Shown here: positions 21,014 through 33,746 of the stretch, one piece after another
Position numbering within the stretch: the stretch's first letter is position 1
Layout: each line of letters begins with the position of its first letter
Assembly (NCBI GenBank): GCA_011109175.1
Contig: RDEW01000036.1
Coordinates: 65,583 to 129,582 of the forward strand
Source of the DNA: Dicyema japonicum
Lineage: Eukaryota > Dicyemida > Rhombozoa > Dicyemidae
Direction of reading: 5' to 3'
Length of the DNA: 64,000 nucleotides
The notes under the pieces: generated by a model
Databases searched by the model: none
Seen by the model: only the letters and a program-made list of their open reading frames with translations
Told to the model about the DNA's origin: nothing
Position numbers and translations under genes: made by a program

Positions 21014-22962
21014 CAGTCAAACACTTCTAAACCGACTCCTCCGTATAATGGAATTCCCTTAAAACCGGAGTAAACTTCTGGTCCCAAATCACCTCATAGG
21101 CCATCACTGCTGTTTCATCTTCGATTTACCGGATCTCTCTTATTCCGAATACCGGCCGTATTTGTGGTCCCACTTGAATTTTCTTTTATCATAAACCGGC
21201 CTTCTGACATCAATCTTTGATCTAATCCTATTAATCGTCTTTAACCTTGAATTGCGAACAACGATGAGATATATATTGCGAACAACTCGACAGAAAATCA
21301 AAAACTAAAAAATGATAACTCCGACAAGAAAACGATTACGTTGCGAATTGTCTCTAAAGAAGAAAATTCAAATAATAAATGAATCGAACCAAACACCTAA
21401 GCAGACACAAAAATTTCTCAGCAAGAAGTATGGAGTTGGATGCAGCACTGCATCAAACATACTTAAGAAAGCTGATATTTATTTGGAATTATTCAATAAC
21501 AACGTAAAGTCTGCTAAAAAACGATTCGACAACAACTGCAAAATTGAAAATTTAAATAAAATCATTTGGAGTGGTTCCAGATAGCACGTTACTAAAACTT
21601 TTGTTTGGCAGGACCAATTATTATCGCAAAAGCTACAGAGTTTGCTAAAGCACTGGGGGAAAATGATTTTAAAGCTTCCACTGGCTGGTTATGCAGGTGG
21701 AAGTCCCGTTACTTAATCCATACGTACTGTACCAGTGGTGAAAAAGCTAATGTTGACAGTGATGTTGTTTCTGACTGGATGGAACGTGTACCTTTTTAAT
21801 TGAGGGATATCGACCAGAAATATTTAACTGCGACGAACCGGACTATTTATCGTGCCCTCCTGATAAAACACATCAGTAAGAGGGTAATTATCACAGTGGA
21901 TCAAAGAAGTCGAAGGAACGTCTTACTGTAATGCTTGCATGCAGTTCGACAGGAGAAAAGCCAATTGTAATTGGCAAGTCTCGAAAACCCCGATTTTTAA
22001 AGAATATTAATCTGAATGAGTTACCTGTTATTTACTGCTCCAACGTTACAGCCTGGATGACATCGAAATTGTTTTCAAAATGGTTGCAAGATGTGAAGAT
22101 GATGCGCCAGGAACGAAAAATTATTATGTTTTTGGGTAATCAGCATCACATTCACCAAACGTAAAATATTCCAACGTGGAACACAAATTTCTTCCTGCTA
22201 ACACAACGAGTGTCATACAGCCTTTGGATCAAGGAATTATTCGGTAATTTAAAGAAAGATACAAAAGACTAATAATGACTCAACATCTTGCCAAAATGGA
22301 CACAGAAACCAATGCGTCACCACTTGCAAAAAATTTCTCTCTTGGATGCTATCCGGTGGATTAGCACAGCTTGGATGGACGTGAAATCAAACACAATCTC
22401 CCTCTGCTTTAATAAGGGTGGCATTCCAGTCAAAATATATGATATAAACGACAATCCTGAAAACAATTTACTGTTCATACCTCTCATGGATAGACTAGTC
22501 TATAATTCAATGACAGAAGAAGATTTTGTCGACTTAGACTTGGAACTACCGACTGAAAATCCCAAAGATTGGGAATCATCCCTAGTTGAGCAATACCAAA
22601 CAGTCTCAGCTTTTGAAGATAATGACAGTGACCAGACTCTGATAAGCAAACAAAGCCAAAACATATAGAGAAATTAACACGCACAAATGTTCAACAAATG
22701 CTAGACGAAATCTGCCACTTTGCTTGCACTCAAGACCCTACATTACTTGATCACGTCAACAGACTGATCTATCTGAACAATAAAGCGATTGATGAATCGA
22801 AGCTAAATACGAAGTAATCCTTATCGACAGATTTCTATTAATTTTACTGTTTCACTTTTTCGTTATAAGTAAATTTAATGACTTGTTCAATATACCGGCC
22901 TCCCCTCTATACAGGACAATTCTGTCGGTCCAGAGAGGAATCGGTATAGAGGGGTTTGACTG
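21014..22962 (+). mobile_element. Tigger/pogo DNA transposon with terminal inverted repeats
   Basis: The left end CAGTCAAACACTTCTA at 21014 is the inverse of the right end TAGAGGGGTTTGACTG at 22962. TA dinucleotides flank both ends (21012-21013 and 22963-22964), the target duplication expected of Tc1/mariner/pogo elements. The subterminal regions contain repeated ACCGG-type motifs. The element is 1949 bp long, and its gene is broken (see next entry). Confidence 0.88.
21312..22670 (+). pseudogene. Tigger/pogo transposase, frameshifted
   Basis: The N-terminus is a CENP-B/psq-type helix-turn-helix: ELSLKKKIQIINES, then LSKKYGVGCSTASNILKKAD. A second DNA-binding part is GWLCRWKSRY (about 21682-21711). 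The DDE domain has the first Asp in FNCDEPDYLS (about 21818-21850). The second Asp is replaced by Gly: IIMFLGNQHH, where relatives have LLLDNAPSH. The third Asp is in TSVIQPLDQGII (about 22212-22245). There are at least four frame breaks (near 21582, 21797, 21880 and 22162), so it cannot encode an active enzyme. Confidence 0.85.
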
Positions 22963-23121
22963 TAATTGTTATTATTTTAAATAATTAATTCGATTATTAT
23001 ATTTAGAATTTAAAGATCCAAAATTACGTTGCTAAGAACCAGAGCTGTGGAGCCGGAGTCGAGGGGTTTTTTGTATAGTTGGAGTCGGAGTCAGTGATAA
23101 AAGGTCGACTCCTAGGTCATT
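22963..23121. other. flank with hAT-like terminus / GAGTC-rich repeat
   Basis: At 23040 the sequence CAGAGCTGTGGAGCCGGAGT is followed by GGAGTCGGAGTC. It resembles the end of some animal hAT transposons (CAGNGNTG with GGAGTCGG repeats). That is recalled family knowledge; I see no partner end or 8-bp duplication nearby. Confidence 0.35.
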
Positions 23122-23592
23122 ATGACTGATTGCTTCTATTTATATAATATAATGAAACCGCTCTTAAAGTCCTGGCCGTCACGGGAATGCGCTGTCGTCT
23201 TGTACAATCAACTTCTAAAACTGACGGTAGAGTATGCTTGTGCCTCATGGGCCTATGGAGCTTCAATATCCAATTCATACAAGATCAACTCCCTAACAGG
23301 AAAACTTGCTTGTCTAACAAATCTATTCCCGATCTTCGCCTCCCCAATGTTTGACCACGCCGCAATCAAAAATAACTGCTCCGGCTTCACCGGTCTGTGT
23401 GGTCAAGAAACAAGTCGTTTCTTCCATTCAAGGCTAGAAGCCTCAAATACACGCAATTTGGGGAAAAACCCACCCCTCTTCAAACTCTAGTGAAAGATGA
23501 TCGTCGTCTATACAGGAAAGCCATGGGTACTCTGGAGGAACATAGGATAAACTACTCGATTCTGTTAAGGCGTTCCGGATCACTTAATTAAC
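23122..23592 (+). mobile_element. LINE C-terminal fragment (Jockey-like)
   Basis: Reading frames give VLYNQLLKLTVEYACASW, typical of the region after the reverse transcriptase core in Jockey-type LINEs. A second frame follows with KPTPLQTLVKDD near the C-terminus. The tail is TTCCGGATCACTTAATTAAC, then TAAATAAATAAAT. The copy is short and frameshifted. Confidence 0.6.
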
Positions 23593-23629
23593 TGGTTTAC
23601 TCATTAAATAAATAAATAAATTAATATAT

Positions 23630-24670
23630 ATTGCTTCCTAACAACGGATGATGTCAAAATTATACAAAAACTACTGCAGAATACGCAAATAGCAACCAAA
23701 CTCGGAAAAACTACTTCAGAATTCTTTTATACTTCACGTGGAATTCCGCAAGGAGACTCTTTGTCACCAGTTCTATTCATAATCTACCAGGAGGCTGCAC
23801 TGAGAGATTTCAGGCCTTTAATTGAGAACAACAAAATAATCGAGTTAATATATGCAGACGATCTTGACTTTATTTCTGAAGATGTTGAAATTCTTCATCA
23901 CGTTCTTAAGAACTTACCAAATGCCTTTTCTAAATAATTCTTAGTTGTCAACCAAGACAAAACTGAATATACAAACTTGTACGAGCTGTACGCACTTACG
24001 ATGAATCATGGAGAAGGCATAACAAAGTTGGTTCACTACTTGGAGACTCAGAAGATGTTACCCACAGAAAAATCCTTTCCACTGCTGCATATAAAAAATT
24101 CTTAACTATCTGGCGTTCTAAGAAGAGCATAACTACGAATACAAAGCTAAAATTGTATAAAACATTCGTGGTTCCAGTCCTGACATACAACTGTGGGACA
24201 TGGGGGATTACGAAACGGGAAATGGACAATCTGGATCAATTTCATAGAAATCAACTAAGAACATCTTGAGAATACATTTCCCGAAAAAGATATCAAATTC
24301 AGAACTGTACAAAAGATGTGGCTTAAGGTCATTATCAGAGCAGATTCTCAAGGCTAGGTGGAGACTTTTTGGTCACATCTTACGAATGGATATGTTGACT
24401 CCACCAAACATTGCAATGGAGAACTATTTCGCACAACTGAAGGGATCATTCCGTGGCAGGCCTAGAGTGACGTTGCCTTCAATACTAAATGATGACCTAA
24501 TCCGAATAAACAAAACTCTACGAAATGGTTAAGATCTTGACTCACTACGAGCAATGGCCCGGAACAGGGGAACATGGAAAAGGATGTGTGGGAGGATACT
24601 GGACGTGGCACAAGGGGAACTTAATTAATCTAATTAATTTTTGATTTCCCGGGAGTGCTTAAAAAAAAGT
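23630..24670 (+). mobile_element. RTE-type LINE, 5'-truncated, inactive
   Basis: The plus strand reads TSRGIPQGDSLSPVLFIIYQ, then IELIYADDLDFISED (about 23848-23890), then VVNQDKTEY. Several frames later it reads SELYKRCGLRSLSEQI and LFGHILRMD (about 24280-24400) with RGRPRVTLPSIL. The 3' end GGGAGTGCTTAAAAAAAA abuts the next LINE at 24671. It has the same domain order as 8120-10060 and has multiple stops. Confidence 0.75.
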
Positions 24671-26724
24671 GGATGTGGATATTCTCGAATGCCTGAACCG
24701 TGTTATTAATGCTTGGATTAATATCAATCACCCAACGTCGATTGATCAAATTTCTTCTATTATTTTTGCTGGTGCCTATCAAACTCTTAATACAAAGGAA
24801 TTTGAGCCCTCAAAATGGATGGAGGATATGACTAAAAAAATTGAACAATGGAGATCACATTCTGTTTTTATTAATAAGTTTTTTACGAAGACTCTTTCTA
24901 CTGACGAGAAGTCTGTGGCGTATCATGTTTTGTCGATAGTTGGATACAGGAAAAAACAATCCGGAGAAAGGACCAGAATTAAGTTTCTTATCCAAGATAG
25001 GATTAAAGTCATGGAGAAAAAAAATATTGACATTTGAATCGAAAAGGAAATTTTGTATGGACCAAATGTTCGAATTGAATAGAAGGTACAGGAACTTGAA
25101 TTCAGGACAAAATAATATTAATATCTCAATTGATAATGAAAAATGCGCAGATTTTTGGGAAGAATTATGGAAAAGAAGAGTCTAAATTCGGAAAGTTTTA
25201 ATATCGGAAAAATAATGACTGGTGTTGAAAATGTGTCTTGAATTCTCGAAGAATGTGTTTGAACGAACGATTCAGTATTTGCAGAACTGGAAGGCCCCAG
25301 GTTGTGATGGGATCTACAATTTCTTTTTTAAGAAATTTAATTCGCTGCATGAATTTATCCATCCTGAAATGCTTAGATTTTAAACGGAGGGTACGTCCCT
25401 GTAAACTGGTTTTTACTGGAATTGCGTACTTGATCCCAAATTACGAAGCGCCACAGTCTCCAAAGGACCTACGCCCTATTACATGCATGTCGTCACTCTA
25501 TAAACTTATGACAAAGTGTGTCAATGCCAAGTTAGCGGATTATGTGGAAGCGTTTGGCCTTCTTTCTGAAAGCCAGATGGGAACAAGGAAGAGATGTCAG
25601 GGTGCTAAAGAACAGGCACTAGTCAATTAATCACTTAATAAAGTAGATGGTGGTGGATTATATTCTGCATGGATTGACGTCAAAAAAGCATTTGACTCGG
25701 ATGACCACAACTTTTTAATGGAAGTCTTTAAAAAATCCGGAATCCCTGAATGAATTATGAAAGTTTTGAGATTACTGATTATGCATAGGAGAGTAAAACT
25801 AATGTTTAATAATGAAAATATTGATGATATTCAGATTGAAATGTGAATTTTGCAGGAAGATAGTCTATCCCCCATGTTAATTGTCTTAGTGCTTGACCCA
25901 TTTAGTCGTTTATTGACATATAAGTATCCAAAAGTCTCCGTTTTACATGATGATCAGTCTGTCTCATCATTCTCAACTAATCATCTTTTATTTATTGATG
26001 ATTTAAAACTTACTTCGACTAGTGAAGATGTTAATTTGTACTTCAGTGCTGTGGGGCTGGAAAGGAATCTAGAAAAGTGCTACAAATGTCTTGTTGTTAT
26101 CAGATGAAGCCAAGTTGTTAGAGGGAATGGATGGATATAAATACCTCGGTGTATTGGAAGGTCTTTCCGGACAAATTCAAAAGCCAGAAATGTTAAAAAT
26201 AATTTCTTCGCAAATAAACCAGAGAATTGAAAAGTCGGTGAATACCAAACTAAATGCAGTGAATTTGTTTAAGAATATTAACGAGCAAGCTCTGCTTTAT
26301 ATAACTATTATATTGGACTCATTAATGTGGAACCCTGTGAATACGATTTGATTGACTCAGCTATCCACATTGATTAAACATCGAGTCAATCAAGAAATTA
26401 CCTTGTGAGAGGGCTACGCTCAATCTCTCTTCTAAGTGAGAATATGTTATTTGGATTTTTCATGTTTTGAAACTCAGAAGTACTGTTTACAGTAGAAGTG
26501 CCGCAATTCTTAAAGCCGAAATTTCAGAGAAAACACATTTGACATTAATTGAAGAATTTCTAAGGCACAAGTATTCTGTTTGCGACACTTCTGAGTTATA
26601 TACAAAATTGATATCGAACATGCAAAAAGATGGTTTAATGAATCAAATAAGATTGAAGAGTCTTCATTCCGTTATTTATAAGTTGTTGGAGGATTATGTG
26701 AATATGGAGCATTCCTCTCATTGA
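24671..26724 (+). mobile_element. LINE with FIDD-type reverse transcriptase, degenerate
   Basis: The protein is traceable through many frames. An N-terminal domain (24669-25180) ends in FWEELWKRR. It is followed by APGCDGIYNFFFKK (about 25290), LRPITCMSSLYKLMTKC (about 25470-25520), AWIDVKKAFDS (about 25665-25700) and LLFIDDLKLTS (about 25985-26020), where FIDD replaces YADD. Then come GYKYLGVLEG (about 26130) and SRSAAILKAE (about 26485-26515). The order fits R2/R4-like non-LTR elements with a YLG-type thumb. The endonuclease end is not recognisable beyond 26724. The Arg/Lys and catalytic Asp pair remain, but at least six stops interrupt it. Confidence 0.7.
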
Positions 26725-29281
26725 CTTCTAAAAGAGAATAACTCCACAAGGTCGGGAGCATTATTCTGCCTTATTCAAAATAGGAAAACGAAAAAAACCC
26801 GAATTTATATAGCGCTATTGTGTACGGTGATTTTGGAAAATTTGGTTCTGTCAAAAATCAAGATTTTTTCCTGGATTTATCATTTCAATGCGGTTATAAA
26901 AAAGAGGTCTACTTCGACACATTTATCAGCCTTGACCAACTTTATACGATTTGGTTTTCCCATGACCAGGAAAATACATCAGTACTATAGTTAGACTGCA
27001 TCCCGTGTTGGACGCCTCTTAAATAAAAGACAAAATTGAGGTTGTCGTAGGACTTATTAAGAAAATCAAATTTTCAGAGAATATGAAAGGCAGGGTCTCT
27101 GACTGAACGTAACGTTGATGACATCGGATCTGAAGGTCGTGGGTTCAAATCCGAAAGATGGAGTTTTCATCGAAGGTCAATTCTTATCAAACAGATGTCA
27201 CCTTTGAGGCGACGAGTCCTTCTGGCATGACATAGTAGTTAAAAGGGATCTAACTACCTTTCTCCTTGACCAAATACTTTGATGAAGATTGCATTATTAA
27301 TACTATTCCGCTAAAGAATGAAGTGATTTCCGCGACTATAGAAAGTGGGACTAAAATGGAAGAGGGCGGACCTACTTCTCCACCTCTCTTTGAAAGCGGA
27401 AACGTGTAGTGAAATATAAAAAGATGGAATTGGTCGGCACACGCAGATGTTCTTTCATTGGTTCCTAACTTGAATTAGTTAGTGACTGTTTGTGCTTGGC
27501 TTACAATGGTAGGCATGGGGTTAATAATACCAATAAAAGGCAGTGCATATCAAATTGGACTGAGGAGAATATTTTCGAGAATAGAAATCGTAAGATTGAA
27601 TCATAATTTGCAGAAAACAGTACAAATTGTAAGTAACCTCTAACATTGACCGACAAATCATCAAAAAGTTTACCACAACCGCCTCGAATGAGTGCAGAGG
27701 CTTCATTTTGACAACTTAGACAACATCAACCTGACACACGGCTTTATTCGTTCTTATTTCGAATTTGGATACTGATTATCTCGATTTAGTTGAAACAAAT
27801 GTGTTTGATTTTTTGCAATTCTGGTACTTTAATAATTTTTGCACACATTCTATATTATCGAATCATATTAATTATTATTCTATATGTTTAGTTTCTGATA
27901 GATTCTATCTTCAATTATGGACCGGACGAGATTCGAACCCGAATACTACATGCCTTCGACAATTTTTTTGTTTAGAACTTTGTTATCTGACTTCTTCCGC
28001 TACCTCGCCCATGTTTACAGAAAGAAGGAAGACAAATGCTTTCACCCATCATGAACTGATGTAGATATTTCGTCGATAGATGTAAGTTGTACGAATGAAG
28101 ATGAAATGGAAAAGCTGACAAAAGTGGTGTCTCAACCCTTTTCTTTCAAATAAGTTGTCATGTCGGGCATGTTGTTCGTGGTCATCCAGAGGTTTGTAAT
28201 CCTACCATAGTTACTTCCTTCATCGCATTTGCCTCGTGCTGTTTAGAACGCTTTGTAGACAAGAGAATGCGTTAACACCTTTAATATCAACCATATTGCT
28301 CCACGGTGGCTCATACAAAGGTTGAGTACAAGCCAGATACAGATTTATATTCGCATTGAGTTGTTGTCCAAAAGTGTTTTGAACCCTGAGCCATGCAGCT
28401 CACTTGTAGTGCCCATGTGTGCAGATATTAATCTAATTTCTATTTGATTGCCCGAATGGTACTGGCACGAAGTTTAGGTTTGTCCTATTTTCTTTAGCAA
28501 AGAATTTTATCAAGTCAGCCTGATATCCATGTAGGTAGTGTAATACTGGCAAACGATTAGCGTCCAAAACAGTAAAGATGCGATAAATCATTTTAAATGC
28601 GAAGTATGTGAGTAATATGTATAATGCCTTATGAAAACTAGGTTAATTTTGTAACCAATTCCCATTAAACCAAAAATAAATTATGCCAACTGATTATTCA
28701 TCCCAGACGAAGATGGAAAATAACGCACATAACTATCATCTCTTGAGACTTTGATTCAATTTTAAATGAGAAAATTTCCCTCTAAAATCTAAAAACATAA
28801 TTACCTCGTTTGAAAATAGTGAAAAATTTTTTCGAACATAAATAATCTGATTTTCTCCAGATTTTAGTTGTTTCCTAGACACGTATTCGTTTTTCAGTAT
28901 AGTTCTACCTTTAAGGGAGGAATTAACACTCATTTTTTATATAAACCCATTGAAGTTAGATTCTAATATACATAATAAAGTACCAGCTTTGTACATGACA
29001 CGTATATTCGAAAATATTATACGGTTTGAATTTTCCACTGAATCTCTCGAGGCACTAATAGAAATTGTGTTATTTTTATTTCCTAATATTGAATAATTTT
29101 TAATTACCACAATTATTATGTGGAATTATTATTGAATCGACAACAAAAAATAAAATCCACAAAATTGCGACATACATTTGATTTAAATTTTATTATAATT
29201 TAAGTGAAATTTGGTTCGCCAATAAAAAATATTTATCTGTTAATAATTTTTTTTAAATATTTATTTTATTTTTTTAACAAT
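26725..29281. other. no gene recognised; two tRNA-like segments
   Basis: At 27110-27180 (+) the sequence CATCGGATCTGAAGG is followed by GTGGGTTCAAATCC, a B-box. At 27915-28020 (-) there is GGGTTCGAATCTCG with an A-box-like GGTAGCGGAAG upstream. Both look like tRNA-derived SINE heads; neither folds cleanly into a tRNA. On the minus strand, 28090-28580 has protein-like runs in shifting frames that I cannot assign, possibly an old transposase. Confidence 0.4.
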
Positions 29282-32060
29282 TAAACAAATGTCAGTTGAG
29301 GAAGCCTGCTGCGTGGATTGCGACGAGTTCCCTCAGAGTATAGCCATTCCAATCTTTTGTCTTAGCCATAACCCTTCTCGTTGATCCCTTTTTATTTTGG
29401 AAAGCATTCCTCCGAGTTCTCGCAAGAATTCAGCCGTCATTGGACCAACGGCTCCTGATGATCGGTCGCAACGGGAGTAAATCGGTAGCGATCCTCGAGG
29501 CAAGAATATTTCTTGATTTTTAGGTTCTCCGCAGTCGAAGCAGATTTATCAGGTGTCTGAACCGATTTGTATATATTCGTGCTTGAGAACATGTCTACAC
29601 AAGTTGCGTCACAGACCAAAGATCTTCCAGACGTGAAGGGGAAAAGAGTCATCCCGTCAGGTCTCTTTCCATCTCCTCGATCAAGACCCACTTGTTCTAG
29701 CTGTGCTGGGAAGTTTGTAGCCTTCAGAGCTCTGACGTTCACATCGTTCAGAGCAGCATGACGTGGTCCTCTTCCGGCGCTTCTTCTGCAGGACAGCGGG
29801 TACAATCCCTTCGCATCTAAAGTTTTCCCGCCTCGGCATCGGTGCTCCTGGCAAACATCTAGTCCCAGCCTTTGTCCGATTAATCCTCAAAGAATCGTCG
29901 TCCAAAAAGGTCGCAAGGTTTGGGCAAGGTATTGCACCAAGCCTGCTCCACTCCCTCTACTTGAAGCTGACACCAAACAAGCCAGACGATATTGATTTGC
30001 TTTTTTTAGGTCTTCCAAAATTTTGGAGCAGACAATGTTATCCCAATTACTTTGTTTTGTTGTGTCTTCGAGGATTTTGAGTCCGGACCCGTTCCATTTC
30101 CGACAAGTTTCGTCAAATGACTCATTCCAGCGAAGTCTAATAGTGTTGTGAGGACTTGCCGTGTCAAATGGCTGCAGCTTGAGAGAGACGATAGATATGC
30201 CGGGTATGCAATCTCCAGCGCCGATCTTAGACCGACACCCCCAAATCCAGAGGAAAGTTTACATTGCTTCCAACCAAGTTCGTAGAAGCGGACGTTGATT
30301 AGTGACTCAACAGTATGTTTGAGAGATTTGTCTATCGAAAGTAGACTTTCGTATTGTTCGTAGCAGGGTGAACATCGGAGTAGATATAAAAGTATGGGTA
30401 GTCCGATGTTGTTTCTCATCAGGAAGAAGGATGTGTGAGAGTTGAGACATGACAATCTTTTCGCGAGGCGTGTTAATTCTTCATGTTAATTCGGAATGTA
30501 GATGGTTCTTAAGTTTTTCTTCGCTCAGTGGGCATCCAAGGAAATATAATTTATCAACTGGCACAGTCGGGATCCCAGGAAGCAGTTCGTTAAAAAACTC
30601 CTTAATAAAGAGGAAGTCGGTGTATGGATATGAGATATTTATTAGCTCTGATTTGTTAACATTGATGTCCAAGTCCAAGTGTTTTAAAGCGGGTAACGCT
30701 CTACGTAATGAATTGTATGTTTCCTTTAATCATCATCAGGTAGAGATTTAGCTGAGCATCAATTGATCTTCCTACATCATCAATGGTTAGGGCATATTAG
30801 AGAGGTCCGAGCGGATCTCTTGTTGGACCCCGTTTTTGATTTAATAATTTCATTTTCAAAAACCAGAGACGTATCATCCCCATAGGATAATTTGACAAGA
30901 GGGAAAAACTTTGGAACTACAGTTCATGTAGCCTCACATCCGTTCTTGATACTAACACCCATTTGTTTAGGAAAGAACTCCTCTCCAATTTGTCGGCTCA
31001 CCAGGTTCGATGCTACCTTTGCTGCAAGTCTTCTAAAATAGTTTTCGACCGCAATGGGGCGGATTCCTCCATTGGGTTTTTTGAAAGCAAGTAGCATGGA
31101 AGGAGAAGAACAATTCTCTGGCATATTCTGGGATGTCGCCGTTAACCATTTTTCTGATTAGGTCCGTAATTCGAAAGCAAGACAACGTCCAGGTTTCGAG
31201 GTGTAAGTGGACGTAAGCTCCTTAATATGGCCAGGACGTAACCTTTCCAAGCCTGCACCGCTGCTAGCGGCGAAGGAAGTTATTCCATGGTGTACTTCGG
31301 ATTCGGTAATAATAATCTCCGGGGTTCCTTCAGGATTCAAAAACTTTTCATAGTCAGTCAGTGCATCTGGGTGCTTCAGTATTAAAGTATTTAGGTCTTC
31401 GGGGGGTCAAGACAATACTGTGTCATCAGACGTGATAACCCGTAAGGCTGCCCGCACGTCGCCCTCCAGAAGTTTCCGGTTTACTCTCTCCTTTAGTTTG
31501 TTGGGAGCATCTTTGGTGTATGCTCCTCGACCTCATTGACATTAAGTCGCTGTTCAAGTATTGCGTGTATGTTATGACAGCTAAATTTCATTATGTTTCG
31601 TTTCAGTTTCCCGGATAAGTTGAGTCGGGAGTTTATTTCTTTATTATTATCCTCAGATTCCTTTGTAGGTACTCCGAGTGCGACAGGTGCAAAGCATATA
31701 AGTTTTAGCCAAAATTCCCAACTGTCAGAGGATATTGCGTGATCAATGGCATCTGAAAGACACGTTGCTGCGGCAATTCGTACTCCTTTAGAGATTTTTA
31801 CTGGGACTTTCCGGAGGTTCAAGATCTTCAAGAGAGTGTGGTCTGTATGTGGCAGTGTAATGTTTGGCTGAGCTATTTTTTTCCCGCCTCCATTCCAATA
31901 CAAGAGGGGACAGCCAACTCGACAGCGTCTCGGCTCAAGCTTTACTCATTTTTGTGCAGCCCAAGTGGACGAATGATTCACATGGCGTGCAGTTAATTAA
32001 AAATTTCCTGATATTCGATTGTCCACATACGAGACATACCTGATTTGTCCGTACTGGCTT
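29282..32060 (-). mobile_element. near full-length LINE with C-terminal endonuclease-like region, family B
   Basis: Minus strand, in order: a PHD-like Cys cluster (CLVC...CTPC..FVHLGC) near 31985-32040; GVRIAAATCLSD (about 31770-31800); SGAGLERLRPGHIKELT (about 31210-31260); GGIRPIAVENYFRRLAAKVA (about 31030-31085); the catalytic YLDD box near 30740, broken by an apparent 1-base loss; LNVNKSELIN-type sequence (30660); LYLLRCSPC (30370); a Zn-like CRCGG...LSC motif (about 29790-29850); RHAALND; and KRPDGMTLFPF followed by LVCDATCVDMF. It has frameshifts (31493, 30450, 29830) and one complete 3' end. The same 3' end recurs at 47118-47470. Confidence 0.8.
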
Positions 32061-32541
32061 TGTTCCACGTTTTTTCTTTCTTTTTTTTTCGTTCTTTATT
32101 TTTTTATCTGAGATTATCGTTGATCACACCACACCACAATTTAGGTAATATTTGCCAAAAATTTGTTTATAATTAAAAATCAAGTTATAATAGGGCTTTA
32201 TTTTGGCCTGCACTTTTTTCCTCATGACTATCCTCACTCAAGGAAAAAGGCCTAGATACGAGTTTGGACAATTGAAAACTTGTCCGACGGAAAGATAACA
32301 TTCATGATTTCTCCTCCGAATATTTACTTGCAGGCCGAGGTTTAACATCGCAGGAATAGTGATTCCATTCGTCGATATTCGAGGCGTCCCTACCGATCAT
32401 TCCGTCGTCGATGTACCATATTTAGGGGACGAGATCTTCTTAATAATGTCCTCAATAGTAATGGAAAAAGGAGAGGATCACCTTGCTGAACACCTGACGA
32501 AGAGTCGACAATGTGATCACTAGGCGACCGAAAAGTTGCTC
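32061..32541 (-). mobile_element. fragment of the same LINE group, reverse transcriptase active site
   Basis: The minus strand at about 32340-32530 reads SSSGVQQGDPL and, in another frame, IWYIDDGMIGRDASN, the catalytic box in the form YIDDG. This is the region broken in the adjacent 29282-32060 copy. It is an independent ~200-bp scrap. Confidence 0.6.
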
Positions 32542-32941
32542 TTAAATAAAAAAAATTGACCTTAAAAATAAAAATTTTTTCTAAAAATAAAAAGTTACCT
32601 AAAAATGAAAATTTGATTTAATTTTTATTTGTTAAAACAAATAATTATATTAAAAATTGACACATTAATAAAGATAACCGATTGGTATGCTTTAATATTT
32701 TCTAGTATAAGAACATGAATTATCTAATTGAAATCACTTATTTTGGTGCCATTTTTATTTAAATTATTCTTTTATGTTCGTTCAGATGCTTTGTTAAATT
32801 TCCTGATTCATTTCTTCTAATTTTTTTCCGGATGGTAGTACCTTTTTATCGGTTTCTTCGTTTCACGAATGCGCGTGCATGCAAATTGAGAGTAGGAAGA
32901 ATTTGTATATTAGAAATGAATAAAAATCTTGTCCGCCCTTA

Positions 32942-33132
32942 GAATGGCTGCACTGATAATTTTCGCTGCTTTAACTATCAGCTGTTATGGTAGTGGAAAT
33001 CCAATAATCAATTCAGCATTAACGAAATTTCGGATGCCAGTTTACTGGATTTCTCGAATATTTGAATTTATTTTAAATAATATTATGAGAAACTTATTGA
33101 CGGGCATGTTACTAATAACAGAACATAAATAA
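32942..33132 (+). CDS. possible small secreted peptide
   Basis: An ATG at 32942 opens a 62-residue frame. It begins with a hydrophobic signal-like segment, MAALIIFAALTISCYGSG, followed by a short basic and hydrophobic tail. No family is recognised. Single-exon and isolated; it could be chance in AT-rich DNA. Confidence 0.25.
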
Positions 33133-33746
33133 CACTTTTTATCTTTTGGTTTAATTCACTTAATTTCTTTTTTTATTTGCAATTTTTGTCTATTTTTTTA
33201 ACGAAGTGATCGAATACGAAATATCTATAATTGAATAGACATTAATGCACTGGATCGTCTCAAACAAGTTGAGGTCGAAGAGGCAACGATATGACTTTCT
33301 TGCAGAAGAGCTATCAATCTATATGATTCTCAAAGAAAAATAATTACAATGGTTATCAAAGTTTATTGTTTGAACATAAGATTAGGCTCTCTGATCAATC
33401 CAAACTTGAGGATATGGCATCTTTCTAATCAATCTTTTATGTAATTTACTATGAATTTAAACTGAAAATAATAATCCTTAGTGAACACAATAATAAATTT
33501 ATCGTTAAACTGTTAATGATGAGATAACACATTCGGGAAATGGAGAAAATAACTTTCGCTTAAATCTAATTGATATCACGTTTTATAAAGATTAGGATTT
33601 TTATAGTACGGGGTTTGTTTTGATGTCACCAGAAATGATTAATAGGGTGATCACTAATTAAAATGAGTAGGACCAGAAGAGATCCGTCCAAGAATGAAAA
33701 TCTTTTAAAATTGGGGAGAGCTAATGATTCTTTCCTTAAATATATA
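33133..33746. other. no gene seen
   Basis: AT-rich, no coding signal recognised. Confidence 0.4.

Noticed and set aside
23040..23100. Complete hAT element beginning at this terminus
   Set aside because: No matching inverted end or 8-bp duplication was found downstream.
27915..28020. Functional tRNA gene
   Set aside because: Only the B-box and a weak A-box are visible; acceptor and anticodon stems do not pair.
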